64,000 nucleotides of DNA from Pectobacterium aquaticum (GCF_003382565.3 NZ_CP086253.1:3038001-3102000); one strand, 5' to 3'; shown: positions 43,465 through 53,204, numbered from the stretch's first letter. The notes: generated from the letters alone by a model not told the origin. Numbers and translations: made by a program.

Positions 43465-45108
43465 TTATTTAGCCGTTGCGAGTACCGCACTGACAATCTC
43501 TACCGCTTCTTTCTCGATACACTCGCGGTGTTCCACCCCGAGGAAACTTTCACAGTAGATCTTGTAGGCTTCTTCCGTACCGGAAGGACGCGCAGCAAAC
43601 CAGCCGTTCTCCGTCATCACTTTCAGGCCACCAATCGATGCCCCGTTGCCCGGCGCAGCGGTCAGGCGTGCGGTAATCGGATCGCCAGCCAGCGTGCTGG
43701 CTGATACTTGCTCAGGCGACAGCTTAGACAGCACCGCTTTTTGCGCATGCGTCGCGGAAGCCTGAATACGGTTGTAGCTCGGGGCGCCAAAGCGCTGTGC
43801 CAGCTCATCATAGTGCTGCTGCGGGTTTTTGCCCGTCACGGCCGTAATTTCCGCCGCCAGCAGACACAGAATGATGCCGTCTTTGTCCGTCGACCACGGC
43901 GTGCCGTCAAAGCGCAGGAAAGAAGCCCCAGCACTCTCTTCACCACCGAAGCCAAAGCTACCATCATACAGACCGTCAACGAACCATTTGAAGCCAACCG
44001 GCACTTCCACCAGCTTACGGCCCAAATCAGCGACCACGCGGTCGATCATTGCGCTGGATACCAGCGTTTTGCCGACGGCAACAGACTGCCCCCACTGTGG
44101 ACGATGCTGGAACAGATAGTTGATCGCCACTGCCAGATAATGGTTCGGGTTCATCAGCCCAGAAGGCGTGACAATACCGTGGCGGTCATAGTCAGGATCG
44201 TTAGCAAAAGCCAGATCGAATTTGTCACGCAGCGCCAGCAGCCCAGCCATCGCGAATTCTGACGAGCAGTCCATACGGATCACACCGTCGTGATCCAGCG
44301 ACATAAAGCGGAATGTCTGATCGACGGCATCGTTAACCAGCGTCAAATCCAGCTTGTAGTGCTCTGCGATACGCTGCCAGTAGGCAATGCCGGAACCACC
44401 CAGCGGGTCGACGCCCAGCTTCAGACCCGCGCGTTGAATCGCCGCCATGTCCACCACGCTAGCCAGCCCTTCTACATAGGCCTGAACCAAATCCTGTTCA
44501 TGGACGTGCCCGCTTTTCAATGCCTGATCCAGCGTAATGCGTTTCACGTCACGCAGTTCATCCGCCAGCAACACGTTCGCACGCGTCTCAATCACACTGG
44601 TAAGGTTGGTATCCGCAGGGCCACCGTTCGGCGGATTATACTTGATCCCACCATCTTCCGGCGGATTGTGGGACGGCGTAATCACAATGCCATCCGCCAG
44701 CGCACCGCCCTGACGATTGTGAACCAGAATCGCGTTAGACACCGCAGGCGTTGGGGTAAAGCCATTATCCAACTGCACGATCACATCCACACCGTTGGCA
44801 GCCAACACTTCCAGCACGGAGATAAACGCCGGCTCGGAGAGCGCGTGAGTATCTTTACCAACATAGCACGGGCCGCTGATGCCTTGCTTTTTACGTTCTT
44901 CTGCAATCGCCTGCGCAATTGCCAGAATGTGCGGTTCGTTAAAGCTATGACGCCCCGCGCTACCGCGATGGCCAGACGTACCGAATTTCACCGCGTGCGC
45001 TGTGTTGCCAACTTCTGGGCGCAGCACATAATATTGTGACGTTAACTGTGCCACATTAATCAAATCGCTCTGCTGGGCAGGCTGTCCGGCCCTTGGGTGA
45101 TTAGCCAT
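43465..45108 (-). CDS. pgm: Phosphoglucomutase (alpha-D-glucose phosphate specific)
   Basis: Pgm interconverts glucose 1-phosphate and glucose 6-phosphate, feeding UDP-glucose and glycogen synthesis. The 547 residues start MANHPRAGQPAQQSDLINVA. KFGTSGHRGSA is typical, the phosphoserine Ser 146 lies in ITPSHNPPEDGGIKYNPPNG, the metal loop is DPDYDRHGI, the sugar loop is GGEESAGASFLR and the C-terminal phosphate loop is RPSGTEEAYKIY. It follows seqA by 47 bases, as in E. coli, so the two are probably cotranscribed. Confidence 0.98.
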   Translation of the reverse strand: MANHPRAGQPAQQSDLINVAQLTSQYYVLRPEVGNTAHAVKFGTSGHRGSAGRHSFNEPHILAIAQAIAEERKKQGISGPCYVGKDTHALSEPAFISVLEVLAANGVDVIVQLDNGFTPTPAVSNAILVHNRQGGALADGIVITPSHNPPEDGGIKYNPPNGGPADTNLTSVIETRANVLLADELRDVKRITLDQALKSGHVHEQDLVQAYVEGLASVVDMAAIQRAGLKLGVDPLGGSGIAYWQRIAEHYKLDLTLVNDAVDQTFRFMSLDHDGVIRMDCSSEFAMAGLLALRDKFDLAFANDPDYDRHGIVTPSGLMNPNHYLAVAINYLFQHRPQWGQSVAVGKTLVSSAMIDRVVADLGRKLVEVPVGFKWFVDGLYDGSFGFGGEESAGASFLRFDGTPWSTDKDGIILCLLAAEITAVTGKNPQQHYDELAQRFGAPSYNRIQASATHAQKAVLSKLSPEQVSASTLAGDPITARLTAAPGNGASIGGLKVMTENGWFAARPSGTEEAYKIYCESFLGVEHRECIEKEAVEIVSAVLATAK

Positions 45109-45155
45109 TGGCGCTTCTCCCTAACGCTGTGGTTAGATAAGTGGTTAATAGATAG

Positions 45156-45695
45156 TTAGATGGTTCCGCACACTTTTTCTGTCAGTTCTGCGGGGAACTG
45201 CATTGCCAGCATGATGTGCCCAACCATGCTGCGTTTACGACCGGTATTCGTGTTGGTGATCACCCAGTATGGCGTGCCTGGGATATGTTTGGGCTTGGTG
45301 TGTGTGCCATGCTGAAGCAAGGTTTGCTGGTCGCCCGCGAAATAGACTCGGGTGCGGCCATGAAGAGATTCTGTCGCGGCAGCAAATTCCTGCGGCGACA
45401 GGGTATACAGCGTGGACAGAACCAGCATAAAGCGATTGATGGCTTTATTCTGTTCAGCGTATTCATCCGACAGCAGCAGCTCACGCAGGGTTCGTACCCG
45501 ATCGCGCGGGCTCGGCGCAGCCGCAGGCTGAGACGTTGTCGTCGTTGCGGCAGCCGCTACCGCAGGCGTTGTGACAGGCTGCCCAGCAGTAAATTTCAGC
45601 ATGCGCCGTAAAATATCTGATGCGCTCTCACCAATATGCTGTGTGTGGCTGGCAATATAACGATAAAGCTCTTCGTCGACTTCAATAGTTTTCAT
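45156..45695 (-). CDS. seqA: Replication initiation negative regulator SeqA
   Basis: SeqA binds hemimethylated GATC sites, sequesters oriC and delays re-initiation. The 179 residues show the N-terminal oligomerisation domain (MKTIEVDEELYRYIASHTQH with IGESASDILRRMLKF), an Ala/Thr-rich linker (about 40-65) and the DNA-binding domain ending TGRKRSMVGHIMLAMQFPAE with the HGRTRVYFA segment. The position before pgm is conserved in enteric bacteria. Confidence 0.97.
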   Translation of the reverse strand: MKTIEVDEELYRYIASHTQHIGESASDILRRMLKFTAGQPVTTPAVAAAATTTTSQPAAAPSPRDRVRTLRELLLSDEYAEQNKAINRFMLVLSTLYTLSPQEFAAATESLHGRTRVYFAGDQQTLLQHGTHTKPKHIPGTPYWVITNTNTGRKRSMVGHIMLAMQFPAELTEKVCGTI

Positions 45696-45955
45696 CTTTA
45701 TCCAGTGCTGTTTTTACCCATTATCATGCAAATTACAGAGACGTTCCCCTTCTGTAACCCGACATTGATGGGTAGATGACTCAAATCAAAAGGATTATAC
45801 AGGCGTTCAAACATTATCGAACAGCGGCATAGTGGGACAATACCAAAAGTCAGACTATGCCCCAATGCCTTTCATTCCTTGCTGCCCCTTCAGTGACAAC
45901 ATTCATTCTAAAGTCATGATACCCTAAGCCCATGTCTCTCTGAATGAACTTCACC

Positions 45956-46723
45956 ATGAAATTGAATCATCGTAGGCTTTATGCGCACCAGCCCACAGAT
46001 AAACTTCCTGTCATCCTGATTCATGGCCTGTTTGGCACATTAGATAACCTTGGTGTATTGGGCCGGGATTTGCAAAACACGCATGACATTCTGCAAATCG
46101 ATTTACGCAATCACGGTTTGTCGCCACGTTCATCGCAGATGAACTACCCCGCGATGGCACAGGATGTGCTGGCATTACTGGATGAACTCAACATCGAACG
46201 CGCGATTGTTATTGGGCATTCGATGGGCGGAAAAGTCGCCATGGCGCTCAGCGCGCTCATTCCCGAACGGTTGGACAAGTTGGTCGCCATTGATATCGCG
46301 CCGGTGGATTATCAGGTGCGCCGCCACGACACTATCTTTGCCGCACTGCGTGCCGTAACCGAAGCGGGTGTGACATCACGCGCGGAAGCGACAGCATTAA
46401 TGCGACAGCATATAAAAGAAGACGGCGTGATTCAGTTTTTGCTGAAATCCTTCCAACAGGGAGAGTGGTGTTTTAACGTACCTGTTTTGTGGGATGAATA
46501 CGAAAATATCGTCGGCTGGCAAGACGTTCCAGCCTGGCAAGGGCCAATCCTGTTCATTCGCGGCGGCGATTCTCCCTATCTGGACGATTCCTACCGCGAT
46601 TCACTGCTTCGCCAGTTCCCGGCGGCGCGTGCGCATGTGATCAGCGGTGCCGGTCACTGGGTTCATTCAGAAAAACCCGATGCGGTTTTGCGCACTATCC
46701 ACCGTTTTCTGGACACAAATTAA
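45956..46723 (+). CDS. ybfF: Esterase YbfF (alpha/beta hydrolase)
   Basis: YbfF is a cytoplasmic alpha/beta-hydrolase with esterase activity on short acyl-CoA and ester substrates in E. coli. I start at 45956 (MKLNHRRLYAHQP), giving 255 residues. The oxyanion segment ILIHGLFGTLDNLGVLGRDL, nucleophile elbow GHSMGGKVAM (Ser) and final catalytic His in GAGHWVHSEKPD are clear. An ATG four codons earlier is possible. It is divergent from seqA, as in E. coli. Confidence 0.95.
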   Translation: MKLNHRRLYAHQPTDKLPVILIHGLFGTLDNLGVLGRDLQNTHDILQIDLRNHGLSPRSSQMNYPAMAQDVLALLDELNIERAIVIGHSMGGKVAMALSALIPERLDKLVAIDIAPVDYQVRRHDTIFAALRAVTEAGVTSRAEATALMRQHIKEDGVIQFLLKSFQQGEWCFNVPVLWDEYENIVGWQDVPAWQGPILFIRGGDSPYLDDSYRDSLLRQFPAARAHVISGAGHWVHSEKPDAVLRTIHRFLDTN

Positions 46724-47013
46724 CCAGACGATACTGACACTGGCGGATTCACGATAACGGCGACAGTTAACCGTTGTCGCCGCCAGTGCGGCTAGGGTAT
46801 GATGGCCCCCGCAGTAGAGGGACGGCTGATTCAGCCACAAGCATTGTAACCACTTCATCAGAATGCACGTATAACTTCCCGATATGTTTCACAGATAGAA
46901 AACCGCCACCTGACAACCCTGTAGCAGGATGAGAATAGGCATCGGTTTTATCTTTTGAACAAGACGGACAGCGCTGTGTGTTTTGGTCCGAATACCTTGC
47001 AGTATCATTACTT

Positions 47014-47295
47014 ATGGCAAAAGAACAAACGGATCGCACCACACTGGATCTGTTCGCAGACGAGCGACGTCCGGGCCGCCCCAAGACCAACCCGCTCACG
47101 CGTGACGAACAACTAAGAATCAACAAGCGTAATCAACTACGTCGCGACAAAGTTCGTGGGTTGCGCCGTGTTGAATTAAAGATTAACAGCGACGCCGTCG
47201 ATATCCTGAACAGCCTTGCTGAAGAGCGGAACATTAGCCGCAGTGAATTGATTGAAGAGATGCTGCTGGCGCAGTTGGCCGAACAGCAATCCTGA
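47014..47295 (+). CDS. ybfE: YbfE, ribbon-helix-helix-type small protein
   Basis: From the ATG at 47014 the protein is 93 residues starting MAKEQTDRTTLDLFADERRP, almost identical to E. coli YbfE, a LexA-regulated protein of unknown function. A basic middle (KRNQLRRDKVRGLRRVELKI) and the C-terminal ERNISRSELIEEMLLAQLAE suggest a ribbon-helix-helix DNA-binding fold. The frame extends 12 codons upstream without family support. In E. coli it precedes fldA directly; here a chemoreceptor gene lies between. I saw no LexA box in the 290 bases upstream. Confidence 0.93.
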   Translation: MAKEQTDRTTLDLFADERRPGRPKTNPLTRDEQLRINKRNQLRRDKVRGLRRVELKINSDAVDILNSLAEERNISRSELIEEMLLAQLAEQQS

Positions 47296-47308
47296 TTGAC
47301 GTAATCTG

Positions 47309-47362
47309 ATATTTATATAACGTAGTATTTAAATAACGTTGTATTTAAATAACGTTGTATTC
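47309..47362. repeat. Short tandem repeat (16-base unit)
   Basis: GTATTTAAATAACGTT occurs twice exactly (47325-47340 and 47341-47356). A diverged copy, ATATTTATATAACGTA, precedes it and a partial copy, GTATTC, follows. It lies in the spacer between the ends of ybfE and the chemoreceptor gene. No function is evident. Confidence 0.85.
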
Positions 47363-47442
47363 ACATCTTGTGCGGCGCCATTCCTGACGCCGCCTGAACA
47401 TTCACCCAAGATTACACACGCTATCTCAGATTAAAACGACGC

Positions 47443-49110
47443 TTAGAATTTTTCCCAGTTGTCGTTACTGGGCGGTAGCGCCTTGCCTGTACGCGGTGCA
47501 ATCACTGGCGTTTTCTGCACCGGTTTTGCCCTCACTTGCAGTCCTGACTGCGTATCAGACAGTTGGAACAGCGATACAGTCTGGTTCAACAGCGCCGCCT
47601 GCTCTTCCAGCGACAAGGCTGCTGACGAGGCCTGTTCAACCAACGCGGCGTTTTGCTGCGTTACGCTGTCCATTTCCGCCACCGCCTGACCAACCTGTGC
47701 TATCCCTTTGCTTTGTTCTTCCGAGGCAGAGGCAATTTCACCCATGATATCCGTCACGTTGGTTACCGCACGGACGATATCCTGCATGGTGTCACCCGCG
47801 TCGATAACCAGATTGGAACCAGTATCCACACAGCGAACAGACTCAGAAATCAGTCCTTCAATCTCTTTCGCCGCCTGCGCACTGCGCTGCGCCAGACTGC
47901 GTACTTCGCCCGCCACCACGGCAAACCCGCGACCTTGTTCACCTGCACGCGCCGCTTCTACTGCCGCGTTCAGCGCCAGAATGTTGGTCTGGAACGCGAT
48001 GCCGTTAATCACGGTGGTGATCTCTGCGATTTTTCTCGAGCTGCCGGAGATTTCCGCCATGGTTTTCACCACGTTCTCAACGATTTCACCCCCCTTCTTC
48101 GCCGTTGTCGACGCTTGCAATGCCAGTTGGCTGGCATGGTTGGCGTTTTCGGCGTTCTGTTTCACCGTTGCTGTCAGTTGCTCCATGCTCGCCGCGGTTT
48201 CTTCCAGCGCGGAAGCCTGCTCTTCGGTACGTGAAGACAGATCGTTGTTGCCTGCGGCAATCTCAGAAGCACCCTGATAGATGGAATCCGTGCTGTTTCT
48301 GATCGTGCTAACCGTGCTGGCCAAACTCCCCTGCATTTCACGCAGCAATGGGAACAAGCGACCGACACAGTTATTACCAAAGTCCAGAATCGGTTTACCC
48401 AAATGACCAGAAGCAATCGCGCTAAAGTGATAACGCAGATCGTTCAATGGACGAACCAGACACATCACCAGATAGCGGTCGGTCAGGAACAGCATAATCA
48501 GACCGATAACCAATCCACTCAGTAAAATGTTCTGCCCAATCGTGGTGATTTGTTCAAAACGAACACCCGCTGCATCAAATTTCTCTGCGCTGGCGTTACT
48601 GAATGCGGAGAGAGAGACGCCAAACTGACGGCTCAATGGCGGCACAACGTTCTTGGCCTGATTTTGGTAGTCATCCAGCGCGTTGGAAGCGGCCTTCTGG
48701 TAAAGCGGTTCAACCCCCTGAGTCACGAGGTTATTCCAGTCACGGCTGACGGCCTGTACTAGCGCTGCATCCAGATCCGCATGGTCGATAGCATTAAACG
48801 CCACCAAATCAGATTTCAGTTTATCCAGCGCGACAAGTGCTGAAGCCTGCTCTTTATCTGCGGTGGCATTATCACCGCTGCGACGCGCGTCAACCGCACG
48901 CGCCAGACGGGTTACCATACGGAAATATTGATCGTTGCCCTGGTTGATAAAATTCATGTTCTGAACCAACAAAGTGCTGGTTTTTGAGGTCGCCGTCATC
49001 TCTTTAAAAGAGAACATGGTATATATTGATACGCCCCCCCAAAGAACACAAAAAATGCCCAGCACCCATAGCATCGCGGTTCTGATGGCAATATTTTTTA
49101 TAAGTTTCAT
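47443..49110 (-). CDS. Methyl-accepting chemotaxis protein
   Basis: This 555-residue chemoreceptor has membrane helices at about 12-32 and 192-212, a periplasmic helical-bundle sensor between them (Tar-like in type; ligand unknown), a HAMP-like region and a long signalling domain. The tip IAFQTNILALNAAVEAARAG is conserved, with methylation-helix pattern LSSRTEEQASALEETAASME. The C-terminus NWEKF is a pentapeptide of the type that tethers CheR/CheB. A sigma-28-type promoter lies upstream. The gene sits between ybfE and fldA, where E. coli has none, so it is an insertion of a motility gene relative to that map. Confidence 0.95.
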   Translation of the reverse strand: MKLIKNIAIRTAMLWVLGIFCVLWGGVSIYTMFSFKEMTATSKTSTLLVQNMNFINQGNDQYFRMVTRLARAVDARRSGDNATADKEQASALVALDKLKSDLVAFNAIDHADLDAALVQAVSRDWNNLVTQGVEPLYQKAASNALDDYQNQAKNVVPPLSRQFGVSLSAFSNASAEKFDAAGVRFEQITTIGQNILLSGLVIGLIMLFLTDRYLVMCLVRPLNDLRYHFSAIASGHLGKPILDFGNNCVGRLFPLLREMQGSLASTVSTIRNSTDSIYQGASEIAAGNNDLSSRTEEQASALEETAASMEQLTATVKQNAENANHASQLALQASTTAKKGGEIVENVVKTMAEISGSSRKIAEITTVINGIAFQTNILALNAAVEAARAGEQGRGFAVVAGEVRSLAQRSAQAAKEIEGLISESVRCVDTGSNLVIDAGDTMQDIVRAVTNVTDIMGEIASASEEQSKGIAQVGQAVAEMDSVTQQNAALVEQASSAALSLEEQAALLNQTVSLFQLSDTQSGLQVRAKPVQKTPVIAPRTGKALPPSNDNWEKF

Positions 49111-49254
49111 CGTTCACTCCAAATCAGGAAAATGGTTAAAAAGATTTTTATCGCTAATCAACCGATATGAATCAGAAAATTCATAACATGAAACAAGTCA
49201 CTTCTCCCTAGCGTTCACATTTCACCGAGTTGAAAACTCAAAAACCACGCTAAT

Positions 49255-49281
49255 TCATCGGCTAAATACAGAGAATATTTA
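49255..49281 (-). promoter_or_regulatory. Sigma-28 (FliA) promoter of the chemoreceptor gene
   Basis: On the minus strand TAAA, 15 bases, then GCCGATGA matches the flagellar sigma consensus TAAA-N15-GCCGATAA at 11 of 12 positions with exact spacing. It lies about 145 bases before the receptor ATG. This ties expression to the flagellar regulon. Confidence 0.75.
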
Positions 49282-49986
49282 GCGTTCTCGCTACATTTAT
49301 TAATATAAATTTTCATACTGAAAATAAACCCACTTATTTTTATAGATATAAGCTATCTAATCATAGGCTTGCGAGATAATTCACCGCACGCATCCTGCGG
49401 GCGTTAGCATGGACATGTTATTAGGCGACAGAGCAGTTTGAATGCAATTTCACTTTATTCTTTAACATCAAAAGAATACCTCCCTTATAGACTTGTATTA
49501 CTTCAGTTGCAAATGGTTATAATTCTTATTCCCATTCATTGGGGATATTCCCGAGAAATGTGCCAGATTTTCAATTCTATAAAAGCATTATCTTTTGTAC
49601 GCATTTTATTCCTCACGAATAGTCATCTTCAATTCCATAGTTTTATTATCCACAAACAGAAGCCTGCTTTTAATTACAACCGAAACAAACCATAAAATAA
49701 AAAGTACATTCATAAAAAATGAAACGCCGTTATAAATAAATAACCATAAGTCTATTAAGGGAATGTACACATAATCTCAGACGATAACATGATCCCTATT
49801 CATTATAGGAAATTTTGCATCAGTCGCGATGTTTTCGTTTTCTGACTTACCTCGCATTTCACACACTCTTGATTTACGCATCCTTACCGATACGAGTTTC
49901 TCCCGATGTGAGTGTCTGTTATTATTAACAGATAAGTGGGTGAAATATTACACCATACCATTAGGAATCAAGAGGTTATTCAATTC
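49282..49986. other. Long AT-rich spacer upstream of fldA, no gene found
   Basis: About 700 bases between the sigma-28 promoter and fldA are AT-rich. Short frames exist (for example 49438-49695) but have no convincing ribosome site or protein-like composition. It must contain the fldA promoter; an AAGAGG sequence precedes the fldA ATG. I see no repeat or known RNA. Confidence 0.6.
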
Positions 49987-50514
49987 ATGGCACTCATCGG
50001 AATATTCTTTGGCAGTGATACTGGCAACACTGAAAACATCGCCAAAACGATTCAACAGCAGTTAGGAACCAACGTCGCTGATGTTCATGACATCGCCAAA
50101 AGCAGCAAAGAAGACCTCGAAGGTTTCGATATTCTGCTGCTGGGTATTCCAACCTGGTATTACGGTGAAGCTCAGTGCGATTGGGATGACTTCTTCCCGT
50201 CGCTGGAAGAAGTGGATTTCACAGGAAAATTGGTTGCCCTGTTTGGCTGCGGCGATCAGGAAGACTATGCAGAATACTTCTGTGATGCCATGGGCACCAT
50301 CCGTGACATTATTGAGCCTCGCGGTGCAACAATTATCGGCCACTGGCCAACAGACGGCTATTACTTTGAAGCCTCTAAAGGACTCGCTGACGACAATCAC
50401 TTCATCGGCTTGGCTATCGATGAAGACCGTCAGCCTGAACTGACCAGCGAACGCGTAACGACGTGGGTGAAACAGATCAGCGATGAGTTGAACCTGGAAG
50501 AACTGGTGGGCTAA
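49987..50514 (+). CDS. fldA: Flavodoxin I
   Basis: FldA is an FMN electron carrier for biotin synthase, methionine synthase reactivation and the isoprenoid enzymes. I start at 49987 (MALIGIFFGSDTGNTENIAK), giving 175 residues; upstream in-frame ATGs are in spacer. The FMN phosphate loop GSDTGNTEN, the stacking aromatics in PTWYYGEAQCDWDDF and LFGCGDQEDYAEYF are conserved. It precedes fur, as in E. coli, with 329 bases between. Confidence 0.97.
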   Translation: MALIGIFFGSDTGNTENIAKTIQQQLGTNVADVHDIAKSSKEDLEGFDILLLGIPTWYYGEAQCDWDDFFPSLEEVDFTGKLVALFGCGDQEDYAEYFCDAMGTIRDIIEPRGATIIGHWPTDGYYFEASKGLADDNHFIGLAIDEDRQPELTSERVTTWVKQISDELNLEELVG

Positions 50515-50519
50515 GCCAT

Positions 50520-50550
50520 TTCGGCTCTGATAATCCCGATCAGAGCCGAA
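50520..50550 (+). terminator. Stem-loop after fldA
   Basis: TTCGGCTCTGAT and ATCAGAGCCGAA form a perfect 12-base stem with a seven-base loop, five bases beyond the fldA stop. No T tract follows, so some read-through into fur is possible. Confidence 0.65.
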
Positions 50551-50843
50551 ACAGAATTGATAGGTAAAACCTTTGATAATAATTGATACATTTTTTTAAC
50601 TTCTATCAGTAAACCTGTACAATAATCCCATCGGCTTTGTATGTGCATCAACATTTCCTCATTCATCAACAACGGATTGCGTTGTATACCAATAGTGTGA
50701 ATGGGGACAATATTGTTAACATTCGCTTGTTTTCATTTTGTATGCGCGGTTCTATAATTGAGACGCTTTTGCATTTTTTGCGCCGACCGATGTCATAGGC
50801 TAGGCAGCCTCCATTGATAAGTAAGCAACAGGATTAAACCCGC

Positions 50844-51293
50844 ATGACTGACAACAATACCGCATTAAAGAAGGCCGGCCTAAAAGTCACTCTTCCAAGA
50901 CTGAAAATACTGGAAGTGTTACAGGACCCTGTCTGCCATCACGTCAGTGCGGAAGATTTATATAAAAAACTGATTGATATGGGCGAAGAGATTGGTCTTG
51001 CTACCGTCTATCGCGTACTCAACCAGTTTGATGATGCGGGTATCGTAACCCGTCATAACTTCGAAGGGGGCAAATCCGTCTTTGAATTGACGCAGCAGCA
51101 TCATCACGATCACTTAATTTGCCTCGACTGTGGCAAAGTCATTGAATTCCGGGATGAATCTATCGAAGCACGTCAGCGCGAGATCGCAGAAAGACACGGC
51201 ATCAAACTGTCCAACCACAGTCTGTATCTCTATGGGCATTGCAGTGAAGGGGATTGCCGAGAGGATGAAACCCTGCACGATTCCACACGATAA
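50844..51293 (+). CDS. fur: Ferric uptake regulator Fur
   Basis: Fur is the iron-responsive repressor of siderophore and iron-uptake genes. The 149 residues show the winged-helix domain (LKVTLPRLKILEVLQ to VYRVLNQFDDAGIV), the metal-binding HHHDHLICLDCGKVIEF with Cys 93 and Cys 96, and the second Cys pair (133 and 138) in GHCSEGDC. The 329-base upstream region has its own promoter by inference; I found no strong Fur box or leader peptide like E. coli uof. Confidence 0.98.
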   Translation: MTDNNTALKKAGLKVTLPRLKILEVLQDPVCHHVSAEDLYKKLIDMGEEIGLATVYRVLNQFDDAGIVTRHNFEGGKSVFELTQQHHHDHLICLDCGKVIEFRDESIEARQREIAERHGIKLSNHSLYLYGHCSEGDCREDETLHDSTR

Positions 51294-51304
51294 ATCGACC
51301 GCAT

Positions 51305-51341
51305 AAAAAAATAAAACCGCCTAGGCGGTTTTATTTTTTTC
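51305..51341. terminator. Bidirectional terminator between fur and glnS
   Basis: AAAATAAAACCGCCTAGGCG continuing to GGTTTTATTTTTTT is a perfect palindrome with A and T tracts on both sides, placed between the converging fur and glnS genes. It can end both transcripts. Confidence 0.95.
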
Positions 51342-51355
51342 TTCTTACCGGTGCC

Positions 51356-53014
51356 TTAGCCAACCCAAGTATCTCGTAGCCCAACCGTACGGTTAAACAC
51401 CAGATGTTCTGCACTGGAGTAAACGCGGTCAGCACAGAAATAGCCTTCGCGCTCAAACTGATACGCTTTCTCTGCTTCTGCCTGCGCCAGGCTTGCTTCT
51501 ACAAAACCTTGCGTAATTTTCAGTGAGTCTGGATTAATCGTCGATAGGAAGTCTTCCGCCGCGCCTGGGTTTGCCACACTGAACAGGCGATCGTACAAGC
51601 GGAATTCAGCTGGTACCGCGTGTGCCGCAGAAACCCAGTGGATAACGCCTTTCACTTTACGACCATCAGCCGGATCTTTGCTCAGCGTTTCCGCATCATA
51701 ACTACAGTAGATCGTGGTGATAGTACCCTGCTCGTCTTTTTCAATGCGCTCTGCTTTGATCACATAAGCGTTACGCAGACGCACTTCTTTACCCAGCACC
51801 AGACGCTTGTACTGCTTGTTGGCTTCTTCACGGAAGTCAGCACGATCGATGTAAACTTCGTGGCTAAATGCGACCTGACGTGAACCCATTTCTGGCTTGT
51901 TAGGATGGTTTGGCATCGCAACAAACTCTTCATGCCCGGCGGGCAGATTCTCGATCACAACTTTGACCGGATCCAACACTGCCATGGCACGCGGAGCGTT
52001 CTCATTCAGATCGTCACGGATACAGGACTCAAGCGCGGCCATTTCCACGTTGTTATCCTGCTTCGTTACGCCGATGCGCACACAGAATTCACGGATAGAG
52101 GCTGCGCTGTAACCACGACGACGCAGACCAGAGATGGTCGGCATACGCGGATCGTCCCATCCTTCAACGACGTTTTCCACCACCAACTGATTCAGCTTAC
52201 GCTTGGACATAATCGCGTATTCGAGATTGAGGCGGGAGAACTCGTACTGACGCGGATGGCAAGGAATGGTGATGTTATCCAGCACCCAGTCATACAGACG
52301 GCGGTTGTCCTGGAATTCCAGCGTACACAACGAATGCGTGATCCCTTCCAGCGCATCGGAAATGCAGTGGGTAAAGTCATACATCGGGTAGATGCACCAC
52401 TTGTTGCCCGTCTGGTGATGATCGGCAAATTTAATACGATACAACACCGGATCGCGCATCACGATAAAGGACGATGCCATATCGATTTTTGCACGCAGAC
52501 AGGCTGTACCTTCCGCAAACCCGCCGTTACGCATTTTTTCAAACAGCGTCAGGTTTTCCTGCACGGTGCGATCGCGGTAAGGGCTGTTTTTGCCCGGAGC
52601 CGTCAACGTACCGCGGTATTCGCGAATCTGCTCAGGCGTCAGTTCATCAACGTAAGCCAGCCCTTTACCGATCAGTTCAACCGCATAAGCGTGCAGTTGA
52701 TCGAAATAATCAGAAGAATAGCGAACGTCGCCGCTCCATGAAAAACCCAGCCACTCGACGTCACGTTTGATCGACTCAACGTATTCGATATCTTCTTTTA
52801 CCGGGTTGGTGTCGTCAAAACGCAGGTTGCATTGCCCCTGATAGTCACGCGCGATACCAAAATTCAGGCAAATAGACTTTGCATGTCCAATATGCAGATA
52901 GCCGTTCGGCTCTGGCGGGAAACGCGTCTGAATATGGTCATGCTTACCGGACGCCAGATCTTCATCAATAATCTGACGGATAAAGTTGGTTGGGCGGGCT
53001 TCAGCCTCACTCAT
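51356..53014 (-). CDS. glnS: Glutaminyl-tRNA synthetase
   Basis: GlnS charges tRNA-Gln. The 552 residues are close to E. coli GlnS (554). Class I motifs PNGYLHIGHAKSI (HIGH) and IMSKRKL (KMSKS-like) are present; the EGITHSLCTLEFQDNRRLYD region and the C-terminal beta-barrel anticodon-binding domains follow. The E. coli chiP-chiQ genes upstream of glnS are not present between fur and glnS here. Its substrate tRNA genes occur at 60658-61053. Confidence 0.98.
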   Translation of the reverse strand: MSEAEARPTNFIRQIIDEDLASGKHDHIQTRFPPEPNGYLHIGHAKSICLNFGIARDYQGQCNLRFDDTNPVKEDIEYVESIKRDVEWLGFSWSGDVRYSSDYFDQLHAYAVELIGKGLAYVDELTPEQIREYRGTLTAPGKNSPYRDRTVQENLTLFEKMRNGGFAEGTACLRAKIDMASSFIVMRDPVLYRIKFADHHQTGNKWCIYPMYDFTHCISDALEGITHSLCTLEFQDNRRLYDWVLDNITIPCHPRQYEFSRLNLEYAIMSKRKLNQLVVENVVEGWDDPRMPTISGLRRRGYSAASIREFCVRIGVTKQDNNVEMAALESCIRDDLNENAPRAMAVLDPVKVVIENLPAGHEEFVAMPNHPNKPEMGSRQVAFSHEVYIDRADFREEANKQYKRLVLGKEVRLRNAYVIKAERIEKDEQGTITTIYCSYDAETLSKDPADGRKVKGVIHWVSAAHAVPAEFRLYDRLFSVANPGAAEDFLSTINPDSLKITQGFVEASLAQAEAEKAYQFEREGYFCADRVYSSAEHLVFNRTVGLRDTWVG

Positions 53015-53110
53015 TCTTCATTCCTCAATGCTAAAACGACGTATAACCGACAATGATCCAACAAGCTACGCTGGGAAACAACCGTTAGTTTCATTTAATT
53101 ATTCATAACG

Positions 53111-53140
53111 AAAAAAAAGGGCGAGATTGCTATCTCGCCC
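53111..53140 (-). terminator. Rho-independent terminator of nagE
   Basis: On the minus strand GGGCGAGAT-AGCA-ATCTCGCCC is followed by eight T. It lies about 65 bases beyond the nagE stop and before the glnS start. Confidence 0.93.
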
Positions 53141-53204
53141 TATCCATATCATCGGTATAACACCGCGTTAAACGATCAACATCGTCGTATTACGCCTTGT
53201 CATA

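Noticed and set aside
46724..47013. LexA box expected upstream of ybfE
   Set aside because: I found no CTGT-N8-ACAG in the spacer; ACAGCGCTGTG near 46970 has the wrong spacing and orientation.
49438..49695. 85-codon frame upstream of fldA
   Set aside because: AT-rich spacer, no ribosome site, irregular hydrophobic composition; I treat the segment as noncoding.
50573..50592. Possible Fur box (GATAATAATTGATACATTT) upstream of fur
   Set aside because: Only about 10 of 19 positions fit the consensus; the match is confined to the AT-rich left half.
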